DNA of 39,632 bases. It comes from Lachnospiraceae bacterium UBA4711. Lineage in GTDB: Bacteria; Bacillota; Clostridia; Lachnospirales; Lachnospiraceae. A program made the translations under genes and the position numbers. Where the stretch lies: the NCBI GenBank assembly GCA_002404515.1, contig DHJV01000138.1, forward strand, positions 1 to 39,632, read 5' to 3'. Every line of letters starts with the position of its first letter. The first letter of the stretch is position 1. Shown in pieces: positions 8,769 to 16,440 of the stretch. The notes beneath the pieces are model-generated. The model saw nothing but the letters and a program-made list of their open reading frames with translations. It searched no databases and was not told where the DNA came from.

Positions 8769-11062
8769 GTTGCCGTCACCTCTTTTACCATTCTTGCAAA
8801 TTCTCTCTTATCAACTTTCATATTCACGGATTCCATACCCTCAAGTATCAGATCCGGAAGCCGCTCTAACAGCTCATATATAAGCTCAAGCAGTGCATTG
8901 TCATTTTTGCTTCCAGATGATGACTGACCATAATCTAACGCATTCTTCATATCCTGCGCTACTCGTGAGATCCACATACGGTTCTGGTGCAACGGTACAA
9001 CAGCCTCTGCTCCATCACCTTCCAGAAGCGCAATCTCGCCCTTCTCAACGACACCACCCTTTGCATGCTTTCTAGCTGTAAAACTTCCTGTATTTCCAGA
9101 GCCTGTTGCCTGCGCCGCTTTATTTGCAATATTCTGAGCCACACCACCAACATTTATATTCAGTGTGAAAATACTCTTTACAAATTCTTTTGTCCACGCA
9201 GCTATATCCGGGGCAATTGCTTTCATACCTTCCCACAATTTATTCATAAGACGTTTTCCTGCTTCCCACATTTCACCAAGGCACTGACCTATAGCGGATA
9301 CAATGCCTGTAATAATCTGCGGTACCTTACCTGCAATGCTTACTATAATCTGTGGTAAATTAGTTACAAGCGCCATAAAAAGCTCAACGCCTGCGGCAAT
9401 AATATCATCAATATGATCAATCAAGGCTCCTGTGATTCCTTCTATAATCTGTGGCAGTGCTTTACAGATCGTATCGATAATCTGTGGCAATGCATCAATC
9501 AACGCCACAAGCAGTTTAATGCCCGCCTGAATAATTTCATTGATGTGCCCTAAGAGCGTCTCAATGATTCCGTTTATAATCTGCGGCAATACTGCAACAA
9601 TTGTCTGTATAATTTCCGGCAACGCATCAACCAACGAGGTCAATAATTCAATTCCGCACTCGATGATCATAGGTATACAGGATAATATATTTTCAACCAT
9701 CTGCGTAATAATGCCCGGAAGCTCCTGAAGCAACTGCGGTACCGCCTGCAAAATTCCCTTTACAAGTCCCAGAAGTAACTGGATACCTGTCTGTATCAAC
9801 TGTGGCACATTTTCCAGATATGTAGACGCCAATTTGCTAACGATTGTAATCGCTGTTGACAAAATAGTCGGAATACCGTTGGTTAGTCCCTGTGCCAAGC
9901 TCTGGATCAACTCAATACCCGCATCGAGTATATCCGGTAGTGCATCTACAAGTCCTGATACAATCGCTCCAGCTATCGTAACAGCCGCCTCAATGATCAG
10001 CGGCAGATTGTCCACTATCACATCAATCAGCTGATTGATAATATCCTTAAAGCATGGTATCAGTTCCGGCACAGCCTTGAGCAATCCATCCAATAACGCC
10101 CGGATCATGCTCGTTCCTGCTTTGATCATGCTCGGTAGCGTCGTCGATACAATATTCGGTACCGTCTTTGCGATGATCGGTGCAAGCTTCTCTACGAGCG
10201 TACCAACGCCCTTCAATGCAATTTCCACTCGCGGAAGAATGTTATTACCTGCAGTTGTAACAGATTCTACGAAATTATTGACAAGTACATCGAAATCCTG
10301 TGTATCATCAGCGATTCCAACGACAAGATTCTGCCATGCCGCCTTCGTCATGTTCACAGATCCCTGAATTGTTGTTGCTGCTTCCTTTGCGGTAGTTCCT
10401 GTGATACCCATTTCTGTCTGTACAACATGAATCGCATCTACGATATCCGCATATGATGATAAATCAAACTTCTGACCGGATAGCTTCTCCGCATCTTCCA
10501 AAAGTCGTTGCATCTCTTCCTTGGTACCGCCATAACCAAGCTTCAAGTTATCGAGCATCGTGTAGTTCTGCTTGGCAAATCCCTGATATGCATTCTGGAT
10601 GGATTCCATTGAGGTACCCATCTTATTTGCATTATCGGACATGTCCGTGATTGCTACATTCGCCTTTTCAGCCGCTGCCTTTGTGTCTCCATCCAAGCTC
10701 TGTAACAATGACGCCGAAAAGCCTGTGACAGTTTCCATGTACTCGTTTGCAGATAATCCAGCCGTCTGATATGCATTTGCAGCATATTTCTGTACTTCAC
10801 TTGCTGAATCTTTGAACAGTGTCTCGACACCGCCGACCAACTGCTCATAGTCCGAATATGCTGTCACAGCACTCTTCACAAGTGCAGCCGTTGCGGTTGC
10901 CGCTGCCGTTGCCGCAGCAGCACCCCACTTTGCAAATGTTCCAATGCCCTTCAGAAGAGCTTGTCCAACGCCGGACGCCTTACCTGCCACAGAATCTAAA
11001 CCATCTTCAGTTTCTGCCTGACCTTTGAGTGCGATTCGTCCAAAGATTTTAAATAATTCCAT
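8765..11062 (-). CDS. Tape measure protein
   Basis: A 765-residue protein that sets tail length and fills the tail tube. I start at the ATG at 11062 (MELFKIFGRIALKG), behind AAGGAG. The N-terminus has an Ala-rich helix (about 45-65) followed by a TMP-core-like region. Residues about 290-600 carry roughly 40-residue hydrophobic repeats with the recurring element LPQII and AGIELL. A final region (about 620-765) includes SFTARKHAKGGVVEKGEIALLE, a segment seen near the end of many tape measures. The repeat length and hydrophobic periodicity fit this role. Confidence 0.9.
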   Translation of the reverse strand: MELFKIFGRIALKGQAETEDGLDSVAGKASGVGQALLKGIGTFAKWGAAAATAAATATAALVKSAVTAYSDYEQLVGGVETLFKDSASEVQKYAANAYQTAGLSANEYMETVTGFSASLLQSLDGDTKAAAEKANVAITDMSDNANKMGTSMESIQNAYQGFAKQNYTMLDNLKLGYGGTKEEMQRLLEDAEKLSGQKFDLSSYADIVDAIHVVQTEMGITGTTAKEAATTIQGSVNMTKAAWQNLVVGIADDTQDFDVLVNNFVESVTTAGNNILPRVEIALKGVGTLVEKLAPIIAKTVPNIVSTTLPSMIKAGTSMIRALLDGLLKAVPELIPCFKDIINQLIDVIVDNLPLIIEAAVTIAGAIVSGLVDALPDILDAGIELIQSLAQGLTNGIPTILSTAITIVSKLASTYLENVPQLIQTGIQLLLGLVKGILQAVPQLLQELPGIITQMVENILSCIPMIIECGIELLTSLVDALPEIIQTIVAVLPQIINGIIETLLGHINEIIQAGIKLLVALIDALPQIIDTICKALPQIIEGITGALIDHIDDIIAAGVELFMALVTNLPQIIVSIAGKVPQIITGIVSAIGQCLGEMWEAGKRLMNKLWEGMKAIAPDIAAWTKEFVKSIFTLNINVGGVAQNIANKAAQATGSGNTGSFTARKHAKGGVVEKGEIALLEGDGAEAVVPLHQNRMWISRVAQDMKNALDYGQSSSGSKNDNALLELIYELLERLPDLILEGMESVNMKVDKREFARMVKEVTAT

Positions 11063-11072
11063 CGCATTCTCC

Positions 11073-11402
11073 TTATACCAATTCAATGCCGAATGCATTC
11101 ATTGAATTTTCCACCATCGCTTTGATTTCTTCGTCAGATAGTGACTTCTGAGATGATGCCTGACCACGTACACGATTTACGAAATCCTCATAGGATTCTC
11201 CCTGCACCTTGTTCAAGAAGAACTCCCACAGAACATCCTCTTCGGTATCCTTGTTCGTCCGCTTCACTATCGAATCCACGAACTCTACTAACCGATCTGT
11301 CGCAATCATCTCATCCATCAATAAAAAAGGACTTGCATATCGCTTGAATAGCAAGTCCCAAAACTCTAAATCACCTACCCGATAGATTTCAAAGCAACCT
11401 TG
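11073..11402 (-). CDS. gpT domain of the tail assembly chaperone gpGT (reached by -1 frameshift)
   Basis: This frame is open from the slippery site at 11402-11408 and continues past the gpG stop for 109 residues (QGCFEIYRVGDLEFWDLLFK...). It has no good start of its own: the first possible codon is a TTG at 11354 without a ribosome site, and the conserved EFWDLLFKRYASPFLL stretch begins before that codon. The product would be a gpG-gpT fusion of about 254 residues that helps load tail-tube protein on the tape measure. It lies just ahead of the tape-measure gene, as in lambda and many Firmicute phages. Confidence 0.8.
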   Translation of the reverse strand, partial: QGCFEIYRVGDLEFWDLLFKRYASPFLLMDEMIATDRLVEFVDSIVKRTNKDTEEDVLWEFFLNKVQGESYEDFVNRVRGQASSQKSLSDEEIKAMVENSMNAFGIELV

Positions 11403-11836
11403 AAAAAATCTGCGAATCCACTCTGTCTGACCACATCCATAATCATCGCAAGGAACATTCCCGGATTCATATCTTCAAGTTCCTTTACTGTCATACCCGA
11501 CAGATTCGAGAGAAGCTGATAGATGTATTTCTCAGCATTCGGAAGATTCTCCAGAATAACATCACAAATCTCAAATGCAATGCCCATACCGAGTTCTTCT
11601 ACATCCTTCATAGTGATCTTCTGATTCTGCTTAGATTTTTCTATCAAATGTTTTGCTTCATCCGATGAAAAGCATTCAGAAAACTTGCTGATTTTAATAC
11701 ATGAAATAATTTTCATCATCGGAAAGAGATCTGTTGATTTCAATGGTCGCAATGTATACGGCTTTATCTCTTCCTGTACAGCTTCTTCCACTGTTCCCTG
11801 CATTACTTCTGTTTCTGTTGTCATTTCCTTTTCCAT
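11375..11836 (-). CDS. Tail assembly chaperone gpG
   Basis: A 153-residue protein following the major tail protein, with an AGGAGG ribosome site. The charged N-terminus is followed by helices (LRPLKSTDLFPMMKIISCIK, ELGMGIAFEICDVILENLP) typical of Firmicute gpG-like proteins. The zero-frame product ends ADFFKVALKSIG. The T TTT TTC heptamer lies about 25 nt before its stop, so a fraction of ribosomes would make gpGT. Confidence 0.8.
   Translation of the reverse strand: MEKEMTTETEVMQGTVEEAVQEEIKPYTLRPLKSTDLFPMMKIISCIKISKFSECFSSDEAKHLIEKSKQNQKITMKDVEELGMGIAFEICDVILENLPNAEKYIYQLLSNLSGMTVKELEDMNPGMFLAMIMDVVRQSGFADFFKVALKSIG
11402..11408 (-). promoter_or_regulatory. Slippery heptamer for programmed -1 ribosomal frameshift
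   Basis: The minus strand reads GCA GAT TTT TTC AAG in the gpG frame; T TTT TTC fits X XXY YYZ. Slipping back one base continues as CAA GGT TGC TTT GAA into the gpT frame. I see no obvious strong pseudoknot right after it. Confidence 0.75.
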
Positions 11837-11863
11837 AGTTACTTATCCTCCTAATATTGGGTA

Positions 11864-12505
11864 TTACGCTGCATCATCCAGCAACTGATCAACTGTATTA
11901 CTCTCAACAACTTCCTTCGGCATATAGATATGATACGGAAGCACATTCGTCATAGCGCCTGCCTTGAGGTCAGCATAGCAATCGAATGTCGTTGGAATTG
12001 TTGATGCTTCTTTGTTCTTTGTGTCAGCTGACAAGCCGGATGTACAAAGCGCATAATCAAACAATACGATCACAGGTGTGCCATTCGTCTTGAATCCGAC
12101 GCATGCGAAATTCTCGACATAATCGCTATCTTCGATTGTTGCCTTGGATTCAATCACATCCATAGTCTCATCTACCGACGTGCCTTCCTGTCCGATTGTT
12201 GTTGCCTTCAACCAGTCTTTTGTAAGCTCGACCATGTTCGTCTCAACCTTTGCCGTCTCGCCGACTTTCTGCACAAGTCCCTTCGCATTAACAAGCACAC
12301 CATCAACTGAGATATTTGTAATCTCTGGTGTAATCGTGAACTTTGTGCCACCAGACGTAGCTCCAAGCAAAGTACCTGTCCAGAGCTTCTTGCTCGTGTC
12401 ATACTTGAAATTTTTGTACAGCACACACGCATTTAACAGTATCCGCTTCGGCGTATCCGCTGTTACACCAGATACGCACAATTCTCTCCATGTGTTTTCT
12501 GCCAT
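11864..12505 (-). CDS. Major tail (tube) protein
   Basis: A 213-residue protein that polymerises into the tail tube. It is beta-rich, lacks hydrophobic helices, and sits between the tail terminator and gpG. The N-terminus (MAENTWRELCVSGVTADTPKR) and the region FTITPEITNISVDGVLV fit tail-tube folds. The start has AAGGTG upstream. Call rests on synteny and size. Confidence 0.8.
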   Translation of the reverse strand: MAENTWRELCVSGVTADTPKRILLNACVLYKNFKYDTSKKLWTGTLLGATSGGTKFTITPEITNISVDGVLVNAKGLVQKVGETAKVETNMVELTKDWLKATTIGQEGTSVDETMDVIESKATIEDSDYVENFACVGFKTNGTPVIVLFDYALCTSGLSADTKNKEASTIPTTFDCYADLKAGAMTNVLPYHIYMPKEVVESNTVDQLLDDAA

Positions 12506-12880
12506 TTATATCACCTTCCATTCTTTTATAGTCAGATTGATCTGAATTCTCTTCAATGTCCCATCTCCGGTCGGTACCGGGAATGCGCTGTCATAAAAAA
12601 CAGCCACACACGAACCATCTGGATTCATGCGTGACTTAGGTAAAGAGTGTTCGATTGTTTCTTTGTCCTGTTCCAATATCATGCAGGATTTCCGGGTCCA
12701 TCCATTCAGGATGAACGATGTCTCCTGTCCGCCATCTTCTTCCTTTGTCGGAGATGGAATTTCCTGATATTCCCCGACGTAGTACCTGTCTGGTACTTCG
12801 TCCGTCCATTCGCCGAACTGATACGGAATACCGATGGACTTCATAATATCGCTAATGTAATTTATTGCTGCTATGCTCAT
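12506..12880 (-). CDS. Tail terminator / tail completion protein
   Basis: A 124-residue protein directly upstream of the tail tube gene and abutting it. Tail terminators cap the tube and join it to the connector. The sequence (DIMKSIGIPYQFGEWTDEVPD, then ETSFILNGWTR) matches the usual minor tail protein pattern in Firmicute prophages. It overlaps the HK97-gp10-like gene by 1 bp. Confidence 0.65.
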   Translation of the reverse strand: MSIAAINYISDIMKSIGIPYQFGEWTDEVPDRYYVGEYQEIPSPTKEEDGGQETSFILNGWTRKSCMILEQDKETIEHSLPKSRMNPDGSCVAVFYDSAFPVPTGDGTLKRIQINLTIKEWKVI

Positions 12881-13290
12881 TATTTCAACTCTCCGAATAT
12901 CTCATCTGCCCGGTGCTGAATAGCGCCCTTCGTTGCCTTGAAAGCCTTCTCAAGCGGTCTGTTCGGTGTCTTACCATGTGTGAAATGACCCTGACCCTTT
13001 TTATCTGTATAAAACCATCCACCTTTACGGCCATCGCCATGCAATGCATATTCGCCGGTACCGAACTCCTCCCAGATGGCATTTTCTTCTGGAGATCCAA
13101 CGGTTGCTTCTAATTCAGATTCATCGACTACATAAGTGTATGAACCTCTTGTTTCTCCAGTATCTACTCTGGATGCATTGTGTACCGCTGTCTGCACTTC
13201 TCCTGCCGCTTCTTCAAGAAATGCAATCGCCTTTTCTCTGATTGCTTTCTTGATCTGTATGGAATTATTCGTAAACCCTACCTCGGACAT
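12880..13290 (-). CDS. HK97 gp10-like head-tail connector protein
   Basis: A 136-residue protein of the HK97-gp10 type, part of the neck assembly. Recognisable are the N-terminal helix with EVQTAVHNASRVDTGETRGSY and the middle segment AIWEEFGTGEYA, in which the FGTG turn is characteristic. The C-terminus ends in the usual helix (NRPLEKAFKATKG). Confidence 0.8.
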   Translation of the reverse strand: MSEVGFTNNSIQIKKAIREKAIAFLEEAAGEVQTAVHNASRVDTGETRGSYTYVVDESELEATVGSPEENAIWEEFGTGEYALHGDGRKGGWFYTDKKGQGHFTHGKTPNRPLEKAFKATKGAIQHRADEIFGELK

Positions 13291-13291
13291 A

Positions 13292-13624
13292 TTACTGACC
13301 TCCTGTGTATTTCAGATAGATTTCCAACTGCTCATGCAGCTCCATCGGATCATCAATCACCATGATGTCATACACCTTGCCGTTGATCACCATCCGGCTG
13401 TTCTCCGCCTTGATGCGGCTGTCCAATTTCTTATAATCCGCAAGAAATACATGCGTCGATTCCTGAATCTTAGCATTGTACGTTGTGTACTTGCTTTCTC
13501 CTGTCGACAGATCAAGGAACCCGGTTATATCATCCACAGTCTCCCAGATCTTCTCACGTTCGCCGATGATGTTCGTCTCTGTCTTATAGAGCTGAATCTG
13601 TCCGGTTATATTCCCGCCAATCAT
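13292..13624 (-). CDS. Head closure / head-tail adaptor protein
   Basis: A 110-residue beta-rich protein in the third connector position. Length, the strand GQIQLYKTETNIIGEREKIWE, and the ending VINGKVYDIMVIDDPMELHEQLEIYLK match the phage head-tail joining (SPP1 gp16 / HK97 gp9-like) family. One base separates it from the gp10-like gene. Confidence 0.65.
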   Translation of the reverse strand: MIGGNITGQIQLYKTETNIIGEREKIWETVDDITGFLDLSTGESKYTTYNAKIQESTHVFLADYKKLDSRIKAENSRMVINGKVYDIMVIDDPMELHEQLEIYLKYTGGQ

Positions 13625-13639
13625 CTAATCACCATCCAT

Positions 13640-14170
13640 TTAAAATCTCGCTTTCATATACGGCTTCAGGAATCCAAGAAGTGACTTTGGGTATCCCATA
13701 AGCGAATTATCGCCATCCATGTTGAAATACGTCACAGAATGACGGCTGAGTGTCTCCGACTGAATACCGACTTTGTCCCGGTTCTCGATATCCCATTTCA
13801 GCATATTTGCTACACCGAGCTTCACATCTATAGGATATTTGACCTTCGTTACAAGTACACATATTTCATCCGAAAGTTGCCCATCAAAATCCATATGTGC
13901 ATTGTCCATATCAATGCCTTTGATCACATACAATCCATCGTTATACAACGATTCCGATATTTGTACGGTGTCCCCCACTGCAAACAGATTCGATGCACCC
14001 TGCAGCACTCCGCTCTTGACCTCTGCATTAAATCGTCTGTTTCTGTCTTGGAAGTTATTGTTTGTATACTTCCGTATAAGAAGCTCCAGTGCCTGAAGCT
14101 TTGCTTCAAGCACCGTATCCTTCGCAGTAATATCAATATATGATTTCAACTCTTCAACGGTCATAATCAT
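13640..14170 (-). CDS. Head-tail connector (gp6/gp15-like)
   Basis: A 176-residue protein. The N-terminal MTVEELKSYIDITAKDTVLE and LQALELLIRKYTNNNF are the helices of the phage gp6-like connector that docks under the portal. The middle is a beta insert, and the C-terminus (SLLGFLKPYMKARF) has the typical aromatic, basic end. The first three codons allow two starts (MIM). Confidence 0.7.
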   Translation of the reverse strand: MIMTVEELKSYIDITAKDTVLEAKLQALELLIRKYTNNNFQDRNRRFNAEVKSGVLQGASNLFAVGDTVQISESLYNDGLYVIKGIDMDNAHMDFDGQLSDEICVLVTKVKYPIDVKLGVANMLKWDIENRDKVGIQSETLSRHSVTYFNMDGDNSLMGYPKSLLGFLKPYMKARF

Positions 14171-14182
14171 ATGATCACCGCC

Positions 14183-14377
14183 TTACTGCTCTGTGACAGT
14201 ATATCCGTCGTGTTCCTTGAACCAGGATGCCATGCGCTCGCTATCGATCACAGCCTGTCCATTTGCGAACTGGACGCCACCGGCACCAATACCGCAATAA
14301 GCAGGTGCATTGTTAACGACTACAAGCCACTTCACAGCCTTTGTCTCTTCTGCCTTTGTCTCTGTCTTTGCTGGCAT
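14183..14377 (-). CDS. Small head-region protein, unknown function
   Basis: A 64-residue protein between the capsid and connector genes. The ATG at 14377 has an AGGTG ribosome site, better than the upstream GTG. A Lys/Glu/Thr-rich start leads to a hydrophobic strand WLVVVNNAPAYCGIGAGGVQFANGQAVI. Small proteins in this position are common in Lachnospiraceae phages; I know no defined function. Confidence 0.65.
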   Translation of the reverse strand: MPAKTETKAEETKAVKWLVVVNNAPAYCGIGAGGVQFANGQAVIDSERMASWFKEHDGYTVTEQ

Positions 14378-14401
14378 ATTTATCACCTATCCTCTCTTTG
14401 C

Positions 14402-15415
14402 TTACGCAATCTTGATGTTACGAAGTACACCTGCATGCTGTGTATTCTTCAACACAGTTGCAGCGATCATCTCAACTTCTGCGTCCTTTACTGTGCCCGG
14501 CTTACTGAAATCAGGCAGGTACTTGTTGATAACCGAACCACCATTCAGGCTGATACCGTGGAACCCATCGTTTACATCGAACTTGACTGTATAGATATCT
14601 GTCAGTCCAGATACTTCCGTCTGCTCAGAACCGATCTTTCTCTTAAGTCCCTTCTTCACAACCGAATTTGCAGTCGCATTGCTTCCGCTCACAGTATAGT
14701 GATTCTGCATATCAACGAACTTGACACCATCCAGCGTTGTAATACGTTTTCCGAATGCCTCTTCGCTCTCTGTCTTATAGCCGAGCACACGAGCTACAGT
14801 CTGGATCTTTGTAATCATCTCTGTGTTCGTAAGAACAGCATCTGCAGCGGTTGTCTGGATCAGAAGCGAAAGTGCTTCGTAGAACTCGTCCGCATTTGCC
14901 TTGAGCTGATCGATAGTTGACAAGTCAATTGACTTGGATGCTCCATACTCTGTTGCTGTTCCTGCAAGCATAGAATCCAGTCCCTGAAATTCCGGATGAT
15001 CTGTGGATGCAGTTGTAGTAGCATCACCATTGATCAGTGTATAGTGGAACAGAGAAACTATCGCCTTGATATGTTCCTCAATCTGATATGCAAGGTTGTC
15101 GAAGTTTCCTGCCACCATATTAAGCACTCTGTCCATCTGTACAGCGCCGCCCATAATAGCAAGGTTTGCTTCGCACTCCTGCTTTGTAGCTACAGAGTTT
15201 GTATAAGAACCGCCAAGCTTACGGAATTCTGCTGTAGCTGGAAGCACCTTTCTAAGATACTTGTATTTCATTGTTGAGCCACCGCCGGATGCAGATACAC
15301 AATCGTCAAACGGAAGCATCTGGAGCACGGTAGACTGTCTCAGGAAGATATCCACGATCTGTGAGAATACCTTATCGCTCATACCTTTCTTCATTTCTTC
15401 TAATGTCATTGCCAT
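14402..15415 (-). CDS. Major capsid protein (HK97-fold type)
   Basis: A 337-residue protein forming the capsid shell. It follows the scaffold gene by 20 bp. The start MAMTLEEMKKGMSDKVFSQI, the LPFDDCVSASGGGSTMKYKYLRKVLPAT segment and the ending AGVLRNIKIA are typical of Firmicute HK97-like coat proteins without a protease-cleaved N-terminus. A GAAAGGTG ribosome site precedes the ATG. With a separate scaffold and no head protease nearby, assembly is likely SPP1-like. Confidence 0.85.
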   Translation of the reverse strand: MAMTLEEMKKGMSDKVFSQIVDIFLRQSTVLQMLPFDDCVSASGGGSTMKYKYLRKVLPATAEFRKLGGSYTNSVATKQECEANLAIMGGAVQMDRVLNMVAGNFDNLAYQIEEHIKAIVSLFHYTLINGDATTTASTDHPEFQGLDSMLAGTATEYGASKSIDLSTIDQLKANADEFYEALSLLIQTTAADAVLTNTEMITKIQTVARVLGYKTESEEAFGKRITTLDGVKFVDMQNHYTVSGSNATANSVVKKGLKRKIGSEQTEVSGLTDIYTVKFDVNDGFHGISLNGGSVINKYLPDFSKPGTVKDAEVEMIAATVLKNTQHAGVLRNIKIA

Positions 15416-15435
15416 AGTTTTTCACCTTTCCTTTC

Positions 15436-16080
15436 TTAGCCGTTCGTTGCGGCTTCATACTGCTGTTTCAGCGCTTCTGCTAAATCCTTAGGCTCTGCAG
15501 AACCGCCAGCCGGATCTCCCTTATCCAGCTTATTCTCAATAATCTGTCGACTTCCACCTTCGGAACTCTCGAAGTGTGTCGGGAACTGCGTCTTGAGAGT
15601 AGTGAGCATATCATCCCATCCTTTGATATTGCCATCCTCGTCGATTTTGAGTTCTTCACCCTTCTCTTTCAGCATCTCTTTGATCTTGAAGGTCATATAA
15701 TCGGTATCATCCGTCTTGGCTGATAACAAAGCGACCTTCAATGCAGAGCTGACCTTTGTCTCTTCCAGTTCCTTCTGCAAGCGGGCATTCTCCGTCTCAT
15801 ACGTTGAAATCTTCTGCTGCATACCTTCATCACCCTTGGAAGCCTTCTTCAGTTCTTCAATGAGCTTATTTGCGTTGCCGATCTCCGTGTCTTTGCCGGT
15901 GATCAGACCATTCAATCTCTCTGTTTCGGAATCATACTTCTCTTTGCTGATGTAGTTTCCTTCCGACAGATCCGCAAATCGAACATGCTTGAGCTTGTCC
16001 TCTTCCTTCGAATTCTGCTCATCAATCTTCGCCTGCACCTGTTTGTACAGTTCTTCGCCTAACACTTCTTTCAGTTCCAT
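15436..16080 (-). CDS. Phage scaffold protein (GP20-like)
   Basis: A 214-residue, highly charged coiled-coil protein. The N-terminus (MELKEVLGEELYKQVQAKID) and the central Glu/Lys heptads (about 50-115) are hallmarks of the Phage_GP20 minor structural/scaffold family. It directs capsid assembly and then leaves or is degraded. It comes directly before the capsid gene and has an internal terminator about 110 bp upstream. Confidence 0.8.
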   Translation of the reverse strand: MELKEVLGEELYKQVQAKIDEQNSKEEDKLKHVRFADLSEGNYISKEKYDSETERLNGLITGKDTEIGNANKLIEELKKASKGDEGMQQKISTYETENARLQKELEETKVSSALKVALLSAKTDDTDYMTFKIKEMLKEKGEELKIDEDGNIKGWDDMLTTLKTQFPTHFESSEGGSRQIIENKLDKGDPAGGSAEPKDLAEALKQQYEAATNG

Positions 16081-16191
16081 GTTTCCATCCTTTCTTGACT
16101 TTAATCGCAGTCACGCATGGCAGTTATCACTCTTGCCGGAGTAAGTATTCGTCACAGTTTAATCGCCTTAAGCCGATTTGGGCATAAAAAA

Positions 16192-16214
16192 AGACCATGT
16201 TTTAATCATGGTCT
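16192..16214 (-). terminator. Intrinsic terminator inside the late operon
   Basis: Perfect 8-bp stem AGACCATG (16192-16199) with CATGGTCT (16207-16214) and a 7-nt loop. On the minus strand it is followed by six T. It lies between the small Cys protein gene and the scaffold gene, so it should reduce leftward read-through from terminase/portal into capsid genes unless antitermination or a new promoter operates. The 16081-16191 gap shows no clear sigma-70 promoter to me. Confidence 0.8.
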
Positions 16215-16249
16215 AAATTACATAATTATTTTGTAGAAAAAGTACCCTG

Positions 16250-16438
16250 CTACTGCAGAGTGCTTTCGTATATCTTTTCAAATTGATATCCATTGTCGCC
16301 TTCTATATGCTCAACGTGATATTTTTTATTCCAAAATATATCGTCAGGTATACCTTCTGGAAATGCCTTGCAACAGAAAGCATCACCCTTTTTCCCTATA
16401 TAATTTTTACAATCCATACATTGAGAAAAAACAACCAT
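16250..16438 (-). CDS. Small Cys-containing protein downstream of MuF
   Basis: A 62-residue protein with C-x2-C (QCMDCKNYIG) and a CC pair (DAFCCKAFPEGIPDDIF), then a HVEHIEGDNGYQFEKI end. The four Cys could bind zinc. Proteins of this CKxYIG...CxAFPxGIP...GDNG type recur directly behind MuF-type genes in Firmicute phages; their role is not established to my knowledge. It follows the MuF stop by 2 bp and is closed by a strong terminator, so the two form a tight pair. A possible partner or immunity protein for the MuF tail is inference. Confidence 0.65.
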   Translation of the reverse strand: MVVFSQCMDCKNYIGKKGDAFCCKAFPEGIPDDIFWNKKYHVEHIEGDNGYQFEKIYESTLQ

Positions 16439-16440
16439 TA

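Noticed and set aside
11073..11354. Separate gene starting at the TTG at 11354
   Set aside because: No ribosome site, and the conserved domain extends upstream of this codon, so the frameshift fusion explains it better.
14171..14920. 249-codon plus-strand ORF
   Set aside because: Lies opposite the small head gene and the capsid gene; Cys/Leu-rich shadow translation, no ribosome site.
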